NCBI GenBank assembly: GCA_037975125.1
Contig: CM075851.1
Location: 120,806,908-120,870,907 of the forward strand
Source of the DNA: Latrodectus hesperus
Lineage: Eukaryota; Arthropoda; Arachnida; Araneae; Theridiidae
Direction of reading: 5' to 3'
DNA: 64,000 nt
Numbering within the stretch: the first letter of the stretch is position 1; every line of letters begins with the position of its first letter. Positions 11,890-23,620 of the stretch are shown here, one piece after another. A model generated the notes under the pieces. It was not told where the DNA came from. It did not search any database and saw only the letters and a program-made list of their open reading frames with translations. Made by a program: the position numbers and the translations under genes.

Positions 11890-13393
11890 AAGAGGAAACG
11901 CGGAAGAAGTTTCTGATAATCCCGAGAAAATATCATTTTATCTCCCACATCAAGGAGTACTTAGAGAAGATAAGGTTACAACAAAACTACGCGTGGTATT
12001 TGATGCCTCCGCTCATGCCACAAATTCCCTTTCATTAAATGAATGCTTAGATGCTGGACCAAATCTTAACCCAGAACTATTAGGAATATTAATTAACTTT
12101 CGACAACATAGAATTGCATTTACAGCGGACATTGAAGAAGCGTTTTTGCAGATCTTACTTTCACCTGAAGATCGAGATGCAGTTAGATTTCTTTGGTTAA
12201 ATGGGGAATTTGAAAAAGAATATAAAATTCTCAAAATGACTCGAGTTATTTTTGGAGCTACTTGTAGCCCATTTTTGTTAGCAGCTACACTTAAGCATCA
12301 TGTTGAAAGTTTCAGAGATAATTATCCAATTGTTAGTGATTTAATTGAAAATTGTATGTATGTTGATGATTTAATAAGTGGTGCAGACAGTGAAAAAGAA
12401 GCCATAGAAATTAAACAAGACATGAAAAGGGTTTTGCAAAAGGCTAGTTTTAACATGAGAAAATGGAAAACAAACTATGTTTCCTTACAGCAGAAATGGG
12501 ACGAAGAAGAAAACCCTGGTCTAACGCCATTTACAGATTGTGGCAAGGTATTAGGATATTATTGGGATAGTAGAAAAGATACATTAAAGATTCCAGTACC
12601 AGAAATTACAAAGAGATTTATATTAAAAGTAATTGGTAAACTCTATGATCCTATAGGATTTATTAATCCATTTACTGTTACGTGTAAAATCCTTATGCAG
12701 GAATGCTGGATTACTGGATATGAGTGGGATAAACCATTACGGTCAGACATTCAAAAAAGATTTAAAAGGTGGTGTGAGGATTTAATTAATTTAAATGAAA
12801 TTCAAATCGAAAGACATTACTTTAAAAGTAACAGCATTAAGGGGATATCTGACATTCAATTGCATTGTTTCAGTGATAGTAGCATTAAAGCTTATGGTGC
12901 TGTCGTTTATATTAGGTTTATTGAGAATAATGAAATAAAAACTACATTTGTTTCATCAAAATCTAGAGTTGTTCCCTTGAAAAAGATGACTCTTCAGCGT
13001 TTAGAGTTAATGGGTGCTGTAATAGGTTGTAGGTTAACGAAATATATCTTGCATAAAATTAATTTGGAAATAAATAACTGCTTTTATTGGACTGATTCTA
13101 CGATAGTACTTCATTGGGTGAAAGGAGATGCTAAAAGATGGAAACCATTTGTTTGCAACCGAATAATTGAAATTCAAGGCATCACTGATCCCTCATCATG
13201 GAACTACTGTCCAGGGGAAGAAAATCCTGCTGATGTTTTAACGAGAGGTGAAAATTATTTAAGGTTGAAAGAAAACCGAGCATGGTTCAATGGACCTTAT
13301 TGGCTTTCTGAGGAATGTAACCATTGGCCTATAGCATATCCAGACCCAGAAATGAAGATAGCTGAAGAGGAAAAGAAGAAGAAAAATGCCTAA
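11881..13393 (+). pseudogene. BEL/Pao reverse transcriptase and RNase H
   Basis: This is the best preserved part. The frame runs from a FYLPHQGVLRED block through LRVVFDASA and FTADIEEAFLQILL (first catalytic Asp) to CMYVDDLISGA at about 12353-12385 (YVDD at 12359-12370). It continues with LGYYWD, KRFILKVIGKLYDPIGF and then the RNase H region: HCFSDSSIKAYGAVVY, LQRLELMGAVIGCRL, FYWTDSTIVLHWV and NPADVLTRG. No stop interrupts 11993-13393. It is nevertheless cut off from the protease by a frameshift, so the polyprotein is broken. Confidence 0.92.
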
Positions 13394-13434
13394 TTTTACA
13401 AGCTATTTGTATTGATTCAAATACTAAGGACTTA

Positions 13435-14247
13435 TTGGAGATATGTAAAATTAATAATTTTACAAAATTACTTAGAGTTACAGCGTGGATCAAAAGATTT
13501 ATTTTTAACTTAAAAAATAAAAGGAATAAAAAAGAAGGACCACTGACAGTTGAAGAGTTGAATGATTCCGAAATTTACTGTATTAAAAGAACACAAGAGA
13601 AAGAATTTTCTACAGAAATAAAAAGTTTAAATTCTAACCAAAAGTTACCAGTTTCTTCCAAAATAGCCTTGTACAAACCATTTCTTGATAATAATGGACT
13701 GATTATAATAGGTGGGCGATTACAATTTTCAGACTTGAGTTATGAACAGAAACATCCTTTGTTGCTGCCTGGTAAGGACGAGTTCACTGAATTAATTATT
13801 CGCAGAAGTCACGAAAACACTGGGCACGCTGGGTTATGAGAGACACTATCAGAAATGAGAGAAAGGTTTTTCATCCCTAAAGGCGGGCAAAAAGTAAAAT
13901 CTTTAATATTCAAGAGCAATTTATGTAAGAAATTCAGAGCGAAGCCTGCTACCGAAGAGATGTCTTGCTTACCCCCAGATCGTGTGAGGGAAGCATTTCC
14001 ATTCGAAATAACTGGATTAGATTATTTAGGTCCTCTGTACATATTCGAAAATTCAGAAACGAAGAAATCATATATTTTGCTATTTACTTGCACAGTAACA
14101 CGTGCTATACATTTAGAGCTGACAACTGATATGTCAGTACCGTCATTTTTGAGAGCATTTAAAAAATTTATATCCCGTCGAGGACTATGTAAAAAAATAC
14201 ATTCAGATAATGCGAAAACTTTCATTAAAGTGAAAAAGAGATTTTAA
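13435..14247 (+). pseudogene. BEL/Pao integrase, N-terminal zinc and core region
   Basis: One frame with a single internal TGA at 13837-13839 covers the H2C2-type zinc region (LIIRRSHENTGHAGL). After the stop it continues into ERFFIPKGGQKVKSLI, then DRVREAFPFEITGLDYLGPL with the first catalytic Asp near 14020, and HSDNAKTFIK with the second near 14205. The frame is lost at about 14,240, before the catalytic Glu. The frames either side of the TGA are the same, so this looks like a point nonsense mutation. Confidence 0.88.
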
Positions 14248-14329
14248 TGTTTTAAATGAAACTTTAAGCAAAGAAGAATGCCGAAATTATTTTAGTGAAC
14301 GAAGAATAACTTGGAAAAACATCGTAGAA

Positions 14330-14914
14330 AAGGCAGCTTAGTGGGGAGGATTTTGGAAGAGACTTGTTCGCTCTGTGAAGACCTCCCTCAAGAAAATTTT
14401 AGGAAAAACATCCCTAAATTATTTAAAGCTTGAAACCACGGTCGTAGAAGTTGAAGCCATTTTGAACTCTAGACCACTAACTTATATAGATGAGGAAAAT
14501 GAGTCAGTGATTCTCACACCTGCGCACTTCCTGATAGGTAGACGAATATTGTCTCTTCCTGGACAATCCGTACTACCCCTTTCAACGAAAGATGTCCTCA
14601 CCAGAAAATATAAGCATCAACAAAAAATAGTGACTATCTTTTGGAACAGATGGAAGAAATCCTATCTTTTGGAATTAAGGTCTGCTCATCAATCCACCTT
14701 GAGAAAGAAAAATCCTATTTTAATAAAGAAGGACTCAATTGTTCTAATTCACGAGGATAAAGTGCCAACGCTTATGTGGAAGTGTGGTATCGTCACAGAC
14801 GTTCATATTGGCAGAGATGGAAAGACACGATCCTGTACAGTGAGACTTCCGTCTGGGACTCATTTGAAACGTCCAATTCAGTTGCTGTATCCAATCGAAC
14901 TTTATGAAAATTGA
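14330..14914 (+). pseudogene. BEL/Pao integrase C-terminal part with DUF5641-like domain
   Basis: After a frameshift and one stop (TAG in the WGGFW block near 14340), the frame holds VEVEAILNSRPLTYID, which contains the region of the catalytic Glu. TPAHFLIGRRILSLPG follows, then a C-terminal domain (about 14,600-14,914) of the DUF5641 type, with FWNRWKKSYLLELR and VHIGRDGKTRSCTVRL. It ends ILYPIELYEN-like at 14914, the usual end of BEL pol. Confidence 0.88.
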
Positions 14915-15279
14915 ACTTTATGATACATTTAGTAACATTGTTTAATTTTATATTTTCTTTTTCTTTTACAGAATTGTAGTAGAATTGCTGCTGAAATAAT
15001 GAGTAGCTTTATAATTACTGTAAGCAGTACATGTATGTATGTATGTATCTTTATTTAGGTTTGATTTTTGATATTGAAATTAACTTTATAAATTAATATG
15101 TAAAGCTAATATATATTAATTTTACATTATCATGTTGTTACAAAGGTATATGTTATTATCACTAGAACATAGTATTAATATGTGATTATTATTAAGTATT
15201 GATCTTATTGTTTTGAAAATCTGTGAATTAATTTAATATTAATTTAGACTCTACTCTTGATGAACTTTTGAAGTTCATC

Positions 15280-15290
15280 GGGGGGGGAGG
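15280..15290 (+). other. Polypurine tract of the BEL element
   Basis: A run of G followed by AGGA lies directly before the LTR start TGTTGCAACT at 15292, as expected for the plus-strand primer of an LTR retrotransposon. Confidence 0.75.
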
Positions 15291-15291
15291 A

Positions 15292-15582
15292 TGTTGCAAC
15301 TATATGTCTATAGAGGGCGCACTGCACGAATATCTTTGTTTACAAACAGAATAAGATTCGGCGCCCAGTGATGTAGATGTTCCTTGTTCCATGTCTTGTT
15401 CTTTTTTCCATGTCTTGTCCTGTTTAAGTATGTCCTATGTTAATAAAGAAATTAAAAACCTGCTCAAGGTAAGCTTATTTAGAATTTGAATTTATTATTA
15501 AGATGAATTGATAAACATGATTAGCAATAAGAGAAATATATTAGAAAAAAATTACACACATTGAATGTGTTCCAACTCCTCA
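15292..15582 (+). repeat. 3' LTR of the BEL element
   Basis: The LTR starts TGTTGCAAC right after the polypurine tract and contains an AATAAA signal at 15442-15447, with a splice-donor-like CAAGGTAAGC just after. The right end is placed at a CA near 15,582 by the TG...CA rule. With no 5' LTR in the window I cannot verify this end. No target duplication was identified. Confidence 0.65.
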
Positions 15583-16369
15583 CCGGGGAAGTTAATGTTG
15601 TAAATAAACATTAATAATTTAATAGTGCGATTGTTTGCGTAAGTATTTTCCTTTTCTCACATTTTATGCATTGTAAAGCGCCACAAAATGCCCTAGCGGC
15701 GATTTTTGGAACTAAATTTTTTTACGGAATCTTTTTTCTCGTGTTTTGATTAGTCTAAATACCAAGTTTGGCTCTATTTTGGCTATTAGATAGCGCTACA
15801 GGGCGCTCCAAACACTGTCACTTTAAAAAAGATCACCATATATTACAAATGAAATGATTTAAAGTTTGTGTGCTTTGAAAAAAAATTGTCAGAAAGTCTT
15901 CTGATGTCTTAATATTTTGAAAATCTCCGACGCTCGTGATGTATTAAAATTGGAAAGTTAAAACTAGTGCAAATTCTATAATTTCTTAAACACTTACGCT
16001 AGCTTAAAAACTGAAAAACAAAAGCACTCATTTTATACAGCTAAGCATGGAGTAGTAAAAATGTGAATGAATCAATATTCCATTAATTTACACGAAATAA
16101 ATCATAAGAAAGAGCATGTACTTTCATGATGAAAAAAAACATAAAAGATTAAAACAGTATTAAATTTTCACATGTTATAAGACTGAAAAACAAATGCACT
16201 CATTCAGAATTGTTCTAAATTCCGACGAATTGTTTCTAGTGCTTGCAACTATGTTTTTTCGGTTAACATTTATGAGATATAAGAACGGCGAAAACTCTGC
16301 CAGCGGGTCAATCATCCTTTAATTTCCCCATAAGTGGCCCCTCGTAAAGAAGTCGCTTTATTTTAGGCT
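15583..16369. other. Noncoding stretch
   Basis: No gene seen. A moderately GC-richer patch at about 15,655-15,830 holds GCCCTAGCGGCGA and, 110 bp on, AGCGCTACAGGGCGC, which are partly inverse to each other. This may be a small old inverted element. Otherwise the sequence is AT-rich. Confidence 0.4.
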
Positions 16370-16547
16370 CTAGGTACATCGGATAGCAATATAACCGCAT
16401 TCGCTGTTTCTTTTCGTAGGCGAATGATTGTAAGAAATTCCCTTGCGTCTATTCGTCTCCAACGAAGCGAAATTAGGTGGCGTCTACTCAGTAGCGTCAG
16501 TTGGAAGAGCTCAACAACTGTTCTCTATTTGTAAGAAGAAACTGAAG
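16370..16547 (+). promoter_or_regulatory. Possible promoter and noncoding first exon
   Basis: A GC-richer island in AT-rich DNA ends in a good splice donor, CTGAAG/GTAAAA, at 16547/16548. It is the nearest plus-strand donor upstream of the candidate exon at 18151-18215. No protein frame is implied. Without transcript data this is only a candidate. Confidence 0.3.
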
Positions 16548-18150
16548 GTAAAAATATTGTCGAATAACTTCTAAAAATATTATTATTTTATGTTTATTTT
16601 TATATATTTTGCGTACGCTCTTTACCTTTTTTTATCTGTTTTACTTAAATCGAACTATTTTGCAGTTTTTTTTTAATTTATGAGTATTAATATTAAAGTC
16701 TTTTATAAGATAGTTAAATGTAGCTAAAGCCTATTCATATTCAAATAAAATTATTCGTGTTTTTGGTAAAATCATTAGAGATCAATGAAAAATAGAAGAT
16801 TAATAACTACTTGCATATAAGAATTCTTAACATAAGATTAATTTGATTCTTGACGAGAAAGTATGTATTTCCTAATATATACTTGAATTACTTAACACGT
16901 TTATATATATATATATATTAATGAATGTATATGTATATAGCGAACGTACACACATACACACGATTTTAGTCAAAATTACTATTTTCTTAAACTGATAATT
17001 CTCTCAATCAAATACTGAAATTAATATCTACTGTTTCTATGCTCAGTATTTTTTTAACGGCAATTTGATTACATCTTAAATCACTTCGTATTGCTAAAAA
17101 GTTAATTTTGGGTGATTTTTCAAATCAATAACTAGAATATTTAATTGTATATAAGTTATTTTTAATTTGAAGGAATTTTCAACAATCTGAAATTTTTTAT
17201 TAAATGTTTTATATTTTTTTAATATTTTAAGTACGCATTTTGTTCCATTGCAATTCAAGTCTCTAACAAATAATACTTATTATTATTTTTAACTTAATGT
17301 TTAATCTTTTTCTTTAATTTCTATAGTTTTCAAAACACATGATTGTGCAGAAACTTAACTATTTATCACTATTTAGGCATACGGTAATATGAATAAAATA
17401 TTTGAATTTTATATAAATTTCCTGTGGATATAATGCGAAACGCTTACATTATACTAATTTTTCAGAAAGCATGAAAAACCTTCTCATGAAACTGGACTCT
17501 TTAAATTAATCACTCGTAGTACGTGATAAAATTTAAATACTTTACATGAATATAATTTTAGAACATGATTAGTACTCCTAAAATTTCAATTATATATAAA
17601 TTACTTAATTAAAATACAACACTTCTTTGTATAGCTGTTTAATTAACTCCCAAAAATGCAACAAATTCATTTGCCAATGTGTGAATTTTTAGATTAGTTT
17701 TTTCTACTTCATTCATTTAGTATTATAGCTATTACTTACAGCTTACAATTCTTTGAGAATTAATTGTTATCTATTTCGTTTCTTTGAATGCAGAATAATT
17801 TTATGTGGTTTTTTTATATTCGTGTGATTATTTGTAGTTTTTATGTTTACAGCAAATCTATAATAAATTTTTAACATAAAAACTTTAATTAAAATTATTA
17901 AAATTGTTAATTGTTGCATTTGTGATAAATTTCATAGATGTAGAAAATCTTACACCAATTAAAAATTTTGCTGAAATTATGTTAATGAAAAATTGTGATT
18001 AAAAAAAGCAAATAAGAATAATACATGTTTAAATAATGCTTATTTTTATTTAAATGAATAAAAAAATTAATTTCTTTATTTTAAACAATAGAAATGTAAT
18101 TTTATTTCGCAATAGATTCCAGTCACTACATTCGTTATTTTTATCGCCAG
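16548..18150. other. AT-rich noncoding stretch
   Basis: No gene or repeat boundary seen. There is a short TA run at about 16,905-16,920. Confidence 0.5.
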
Positions 18151-18215
18151 AAAACAGACATTTAATGATTAATTCGCCAAATCTTCACTAACAACAACGT
18201 TAACTACTTATGTCG
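18151..18215 (+). other. Candidate noncoding exon (65 nt)
   Basis: It is preceded by a pyrimidine-rich acceptor (TTTTTATCGCCAG) and followed by a near-consensus donor, TCG/GTAAGTG. All three frames contain stops, so it would be untranslated or part of a noncoding RNA. Confidence 0.35.
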
Positions 18216-19374
18216 GTAAGTGTGATATAAAATACATAAATTTATTCCATTTTCCACTTGACTATAGGTAGAAATAAGTTGTTTCGCTTATAATATGTAA
18301 TTTTTTAATAGATAATATAATTATTTACAATAATTACTTACAATTGATTGCTAATGTAAATATGTAATTATTAGTAAAAATATTCATTTCATTGATTTTA
18401 TCTCCATCTGAAAGAAACTAAAAATTATTAAACGAAATTTAAAATCTGAGTTTGAAATTTCTTTTAATTGAAAGAATTTTTTACGAATTTTCTTTGAAAA
18501 CAATTATGTAGTTTATTATTAGTTGTTCTGGAAAATGTAAGCTGCATGATAAGTGATTAAGAGTAAATATTTTTATTTAAATATTAAAAAAATTAAATAT
18601 TTATTTTAGATTTCTATTGCAAATGAAATGATGGTATTATTTAATTTTTAAAAGTATGTTTAAAATGCATATTTATTTCTAGAAAGTTATTTTATATAGT
18701 AAAATCAGATTAATAACAATTAAAATTCATAGAAAAAGTTAACTGATGTTTCAATTAATAGGTTATTTCCGTATTCCTAACTCAAATTGCTGTATATATA
18801 CACACATGCATTTAATAAAAATTCTTATTTTCTCTCATATACAGAGATTTGATTGTCAACGAAAGTGTCTTAAAATTTACAAATGACTTCTCATTTAGAA
18901 AACTTCTCCTATTTTAGATGTAATAAAAACATCTGCTATTTTTTTTAAATTATTTGGATGATTTTAGAAAAAATAGAAAATATTTAAATTGTGTCTTTTC
19001 AGCGGTTGGGAAAAATTTTATATTTTATATAAAAAATTAATTTGCATTTTTTTATATTTCAATATTAAAATATGGACATCAAATAAAATAGATTTAGTTT
19101 TATGAATTCATTTTCCTCAAAAAGATTCTCTAATTGCTCAGGTGAAGCAAGAAAAAAAATTGTGTATCTATAGAAAATTATTTTTGTCATAATTTTAGAT
19201 TCTTACTAAGCTGATCAAAAAAATTTGTTTCCTGACAGATTAATGAATTCTTTTAAGTAGATTTGTTATCACATATAGATCCTATATACTAAAAATCCTT
19301 AGAAAAGTGAAAATACTTAGGAATCAGATATCCCCAACTGAGATTATTAAAACTGACCTTGAAGAATGCGAGGA
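18216..19374. other. AT-rich noncoding stretch
   Basis: Nothing supportable beyond AT-rich intron-like DNA. Confidence 0.5.
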
Positions 19375-19419
19375 GAAACTTTACTAACAGGTTTTTCAAA
19401 AACCTGTTAGTAAAATTTC
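19375..19419. repeat. Near-perfect palindrome
   Basis: 19380-19396 and 19398-19414 are perfect 17-bp reverse complements around one base. After one mismatch (19379/19415), four more pairs extend it to 19375/19419. It can form a cruciform or hairpin with essentially no loop. Confidence 0.85.
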
Positions 19420-19559
19420 CATCCTGGATCATAGCTGGATCTGACCTTCTAGCTGAAAGACTATTGAATAACAGTGATAGTTCCTTTTCTTTTGGTAAAA
19501 ATTATTACATAACTGAGTCGTCGTGCGTTGTTTGGTACATAGTAGGGCATAACATGTAG

Positions 19560-19930
19560 GTCGAGGCAGATTTCTGCTTTCTTCTTCTTAATGGGCTTGC
19601 ACGGTACTGGCACCTGTGCTCGATAGTATTTTGTGCCATAGCCTCAAGCCCATGAACTCTTAGTTCCAATAAATTGGGTTAATAAGACCTGGCGTCTCGT
19701 ACGCCAGAGTTACCTCCCCCACTCCCACTCAAGATAAAGAACAAACTCCTCTAAGTTGAGCTCTCCAGGATTACCTGATGACTTTTCAGAATTAATCTTT
19801 CTAATGAACGAAATTAAAGCTATCTTTAAAGGTATAGCAATTAAAGAGTTTACTAAAGAACTTAAAGAAATTAAGTCCCCTATGGACAAGCTTTTCAAAC
19901 TGACCCAATATTTTCAAGATATAGAATAAC
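19560..19930 (+). pseudogene. LINE ORF1 C-terminal fragment (plus strand)
   Basis: From 19766 the plus-strand frame reads PDDFSELIFLMNEIKAIFKG, then KELKEIKSPMDKLFKLTQYF, and stops at about 19,929. This resembles the C-terminal helix-rich end of ORF1 (gag-like) of Jockey-type LINEs. The upstream GC-richer patch (19,565-19,760) may belong to the same element. It faces the opposite way from the LINE remains at 20.2-20.9 kb. Confidence 0.4.
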
Positions 19931-20212
19931 TTACTTTTATTTATGTAAATATTAAAAATATCTATTACTTTTACTTAATTAAATCACTCTTGTATTAATC
20001 TTACTATCCTTATTTTATTTATAATTATTACTTTAATTCAAAAAATTCCAACAACTTAAATTTTTAACTAAGCTCCTCCCACTCAAGTTTGTCAACCAAT
20101 AATATCCCAGTCCAATAATATAGCTCACCAGATCATTTCCAGCTCCAGATGAGGGTGAGGTCCTTCGGACCTAGGTACCTCGGTAATCCGGAGCAGCCAG
20201 CCGAAATTTTCA
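19931..20212 (-). repeat. Probable LINE 3' UTR with strong hairpin
   Basis: On the minus strand this follows the LINE ORF2 end at 20213. It contains GGTCCGAAGGACC, a perfect hairpin within CCTAGGTCCGAAGGACCTCA (about 20,158-20,173), in a GC-rich block that stands out from the AT-rich flanks. Assignment as the UTR of that LINE is inferred from adjacency. Confidence 0.4.
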
Positions 20213-20476
20213 CTAAATTGGTTCGCCCACTTTGCTTATAAAGTCAGACAAACTCTTTATGGAGCTAAGATGTAACTCTTTAGTATTGATGATTCCTACA
20301 GTATTGAAACGAATGGAGGCTAAAGCATCACACTCAAAAATGATGTGATGTGCCGACTCATTATCCTTAAGATATTTCCTACAATTAAGGTCTTGACCGA
20401 GTCCCATAGTATGGAGATGTTTCATGAAATGATAGTGTCCAGTGGTGAAGCCTACGATGGTACGTATCTTCGCCAT
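20213..20476 (-). pseudogene. LINE ORF2 C-terminal tail
   Basis: The frame shows the LINE RNase H/C-terminal zinc-like arrangement: IRTIVGFTTGHYHFMKHLHT, GLGQDLNCRKYL, then ESAHHIIFECDAL. In the family this is LTGH...CR.C...ETPEHLLFECPA; the second Cys of the CxxC pair is Tyr here. It ends 20 to 30 residues after the zinc-like motif as usual. The rest of ORF2 (endonuclease and RT) is absent, so the copy is 5'-truncated or rearranged. Confidence 0.7.
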
Positions 20477-20943
20477 AGATAGGAAATTTTATTGCTTTCC
20501 TTTCTAAGTTTTGCATTTTCAATTATTTCCGACTGTTCTTCAGAAGAGTTACCGAAATTAAATACACTGTTTACAGGTAAAATTGGATTGAAATGAATGT
20601 CATGATTACTTGGGTTTGATGATTGGTTTTGGATTCGACTACTTTTCCGAGTTTTCCTTCTAGCAGTTGAAGACGAGTGACTTCTAGTTTCAAAAATTTT
20701 GTTTGCAATTTCTTCAAAATTTTGTAAAATAGCATTAAGAATGGGTTCTTGTTGGGTTTGAATAGCAAAGATTTTTTTTTTGACCACTGATTCTTCAAAT
20801 TTCGTGAGTATTGAGGTGACTGTATCATTTATTTTAGCATGACTAATTTCTGATGGTTGATTAGATTTGACAATTGTAGCAAAGGGAATACCAGTCGTAT
20901 GAACTTTGAAATCAGAATTTGAATCAGATATATACTGGTACAA
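20477..20943 (-). pseudogene. LINE ORF1-like fragment
   Basis: This frame contains a polar, low-complexity segment (SSSTARRKTRKSSRIQNQ) and a helix-rich stretch near its start (NDTVTSILTKFEESVV). These features suit the C-terminal part of a Jockey-type ORF1, but no diagnostic zinc knuckle is present, so the call is weak. It overlaps the start of the ORF2 tail in another frame. Confidence 0.35.
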
Positions 20944-21898
20944 TTTTCACAAAATTATTGCATCATTAACTTTAAAAACAATCTTCACTCATATTGGCTA
21001 ATCAATATGGAATTTTTAATATCCTTTTACTGGTAAACAACTCAGATTTAAGTGCCCAGCAGGTAGCACTGCGATATGAGTTATCAAAACAACACTATAA
21101 AAACTGCCGTCTAAATTCAAACCATATTTAAATGTAGCATCCATTTTGAATAAAAATAAGAATTTCATTTTTTTGGTGTAGAACTAATATTTGATTAGAA
21201 GTTTCTAGATTTGAAGATTGATGGTTAATATTGTACCCCCTTACGTAAAAATTCAAGTCATTTTGATTTAGTATAAAATAACCTGAATAAACATGAAAAA
21301 ATTTAAACATGTCAATTCCAATGGTAACTAAGCAATTGAGTTTCAATTCCAACGAAATTTGACTGCAATGGAGAAAAAAATTTAAAATAATCAGAATTGC
21401 TTTGTTCTTGAAGAATTTTTTTTATAAACAAAGTATTGTAACCAAATCGTAATGCTTTGTTTGTAAAGAAAAATTTTTCTTATAAGGTCTATCTATAGAA
21501 ACACTATAGATGAAATTATCTGTAATATCATACAACAACACGCCACTCTAGTAATATTATTATATATTACAATTTAAAATCTACCCGAGCTGTCACTGAA
21601 TAGATCAGTGATAAATACTTAATTTTACAACATTGAATTCCGCTTCAATCCAATGTCGTATGGCTAAGGATCTATTTTAAATCGTATAAAAACAACAAAA
21701 ACAAAAAAAAAACAATACAGGGACCAAAAAAAATATCTAAAATTTATTTTTCACAGCTTATATTTTGAAATTAACTTTTTAAAATTTTTATTTGTTTCAA
21801 AATAGTAGTTACAGAATTTAGAAATTTATTTGCCACATTTCTGAAGTACAATAATATTTTCTGCTACTATAGGACCTTATTATCTTATTTTTAAATAG
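20944..21898. other. Noncoding stretch, function unknown
   Basis: A minus-strand frame at 21128-21352 (74 residues) shows no family I recognise and its codons look like AT-rich drift. No other signal was seen. Confidence 0.4.
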
Positions 21899-23620
21899 AA
21901 CTCTCAGCGTAGAAAGGTAAGTACTTTTGTAAATTTTAATAAAATTAAATAAGAAAATTAGTAAATCTTTGAATACCTCAGTATAATATTTAATTAAAAA
22001 CTGCCATGATACTATTAATTGGTTTAAGCAGATGTATTAAATTAAACATTCATTTTTACATATTTATATCATTGTTAGAAAATGTTAGAAAAGTAAAAAA
22101 TTGTGTATTCTAAATATTTAAAATTTTATGTATTTTTCCTAATATTACACTAGATTATTATCAGTTTAATTCCGGGACGTGAAGAATCGAGTCAAGAAAG
22201 AAAGTAAGTATATTTTCAAAACATTCAATAAAGCGTACTAAATAATTATCCTAAAAATGGTTAGAAAATCACTAATTTTTTAAAAAATTTGATAGTATTT
22301 TTAACTTGATGAGACTTAATATTTTATAATTTTAAAAGACACAGAAATGAGCATTTACTTTTACTACTTTGAAAACCAAAAAAATCCTTAGAAAGTAATA
22401 GAAATTAAAAATTTCAAATTTTTAGTCGATGAAAACACCTTATTTTAAGCTAAAGTTTTGAAGAAGATTAGAATAAAGGATGTGAAGGTAAGTATATTTG
22501 TGCATTACTAAAATTCAATAAAACATTAGATAACTATTGAGAATATCTTCAAATGGACTAAAGACATTAAAAGGCACTTATAAAACACTTCAAGTTAAAG
22601 GGAAACGATGAAAAATGATAACAAATAAATAGCGAAGAAAATAAATGAATATTTAATTTTGTTATTTTAAGTTATTGACATTAACTTGATAGAAAGTTCT
22701 TAAAATATTTAAAAGCAATAGAAATTTTATATTTAGAGCATTTAATGGAGATCTGGTTATCAAGAATTATTTACTGAATTTAGATTGTAAACAGTTATAT
22801 AGAAATAATTCCTGACATTTAGCAGTTATATAAAATAATTAAATTTAAAAAAATTAATATTATTCATATTCATCACAACACAACATGAAAGTTGATTTGA
22901 AAGTATGATATTATATAAATTAATTAGAGAATGAAATGAATTTAAGATTTGTTTCGACACTTTTTAAACTAGATAAACAGAAAACTAGTTGAAGAAAGTG
23001 ACGTCATTTGCATATTTAAAATGTTATATTGTCAAGCATGATCCTTTACTGTAACTAGATAATAAGATATGATAGTAAGTATAATTAAAATATGGTACAG
23101 TTAAAAGTGAATTAAATAATGCAAACTATATATTATAAAGAATTAAACTTTGTTATAAAAATTAAAATAATGTTATACTATATTTACTAATACATATAAA
23201 AATCAATTTGATTTATGTTATATTTGGAAAACAGGATACAATATGCTATCTTCGTAAGTCATTACAAAAAAATTTCTCTGATGAATAATTTTATATTTCA
23301 AATTTAATCGTATACGTTTTTATGTGAACATATAAGTCTATATTATAATACATTTTAATTTAACGAGAATATTACATAATTTTAAGATTCATTTTATATT
23401 TTTAAATTAATAATAATAATAGTTAAACAGGAAGTTATAAAAATCCTTAAGAAGAATTTTTCAAGATGATTGATAAAAATTTATCAATAAAGTATTTACA
23501 CTTTTATTTTCTACTACTTGATAATATTATCTTAATTCTACAGGAAGCCTGTATGCTGGCAACAATGGTATAATAGTAAGTATGTTTTTTAATTACTAAA
23601 AATATTAAATGATATATCCG
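21899..23620 (+). other. Ladder of microexon-like blocks in diverged repeats
   Basis: Six short plus-strand blocks lie between an AG and an almost invariant donor: 21899-21916 (18 nt, donor GTAAGTAC), 22165-22203 (39 nt, GTAAGTAT), 22472-22487 (16 nt, GTAAGTAT, weak acceptor), 23059-23074 (16 nt, GTAAGTAT), 23235-23253 (19 nt, GTAAGTCA) and 23544-23575 (32 nt, GTAAGTAT, strong acceptor CTTAATTCTACAG). Spacings cluster near 180, 270-310 and about 590 bp. Sequence after several donors is related, for example ACTAAAATTCAATAAAAC against ACTAAAAATATTAAATG, followed by AATATCT(T/C)C. This suggests serial duplication of an exon-intron unit. A related block is at 27002-27037. Transcription is not shown by the sequence. 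Confidence 0.4.

Larger units (their letters stand above)
10080..15582 (+). mobile_element. BEL/Pao LTR retrotransposon relic 2, 5'-truncated with 3' LTR
   Basis: This is a nearly full-length internal region in the order gag, zinc knuckles, protease, reverse transcriptase, RNase H and integrase, followed by a polypurine tract and a 3' LTR. Gag begins mid-domain at about 10,080, just right of the mariner derivative, and no 5' LTR was found upstream. It is broken by several frameshifts and stops, noted in the component entries. The family call rests on the DUF1759-type gag, the DUF1758-type protease, the YVDD reverse transcriptase and the NPAD(V/L)LTRG RNase H end. The right boundary at 15,582 is an estimate. 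Confidence 0.9.
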
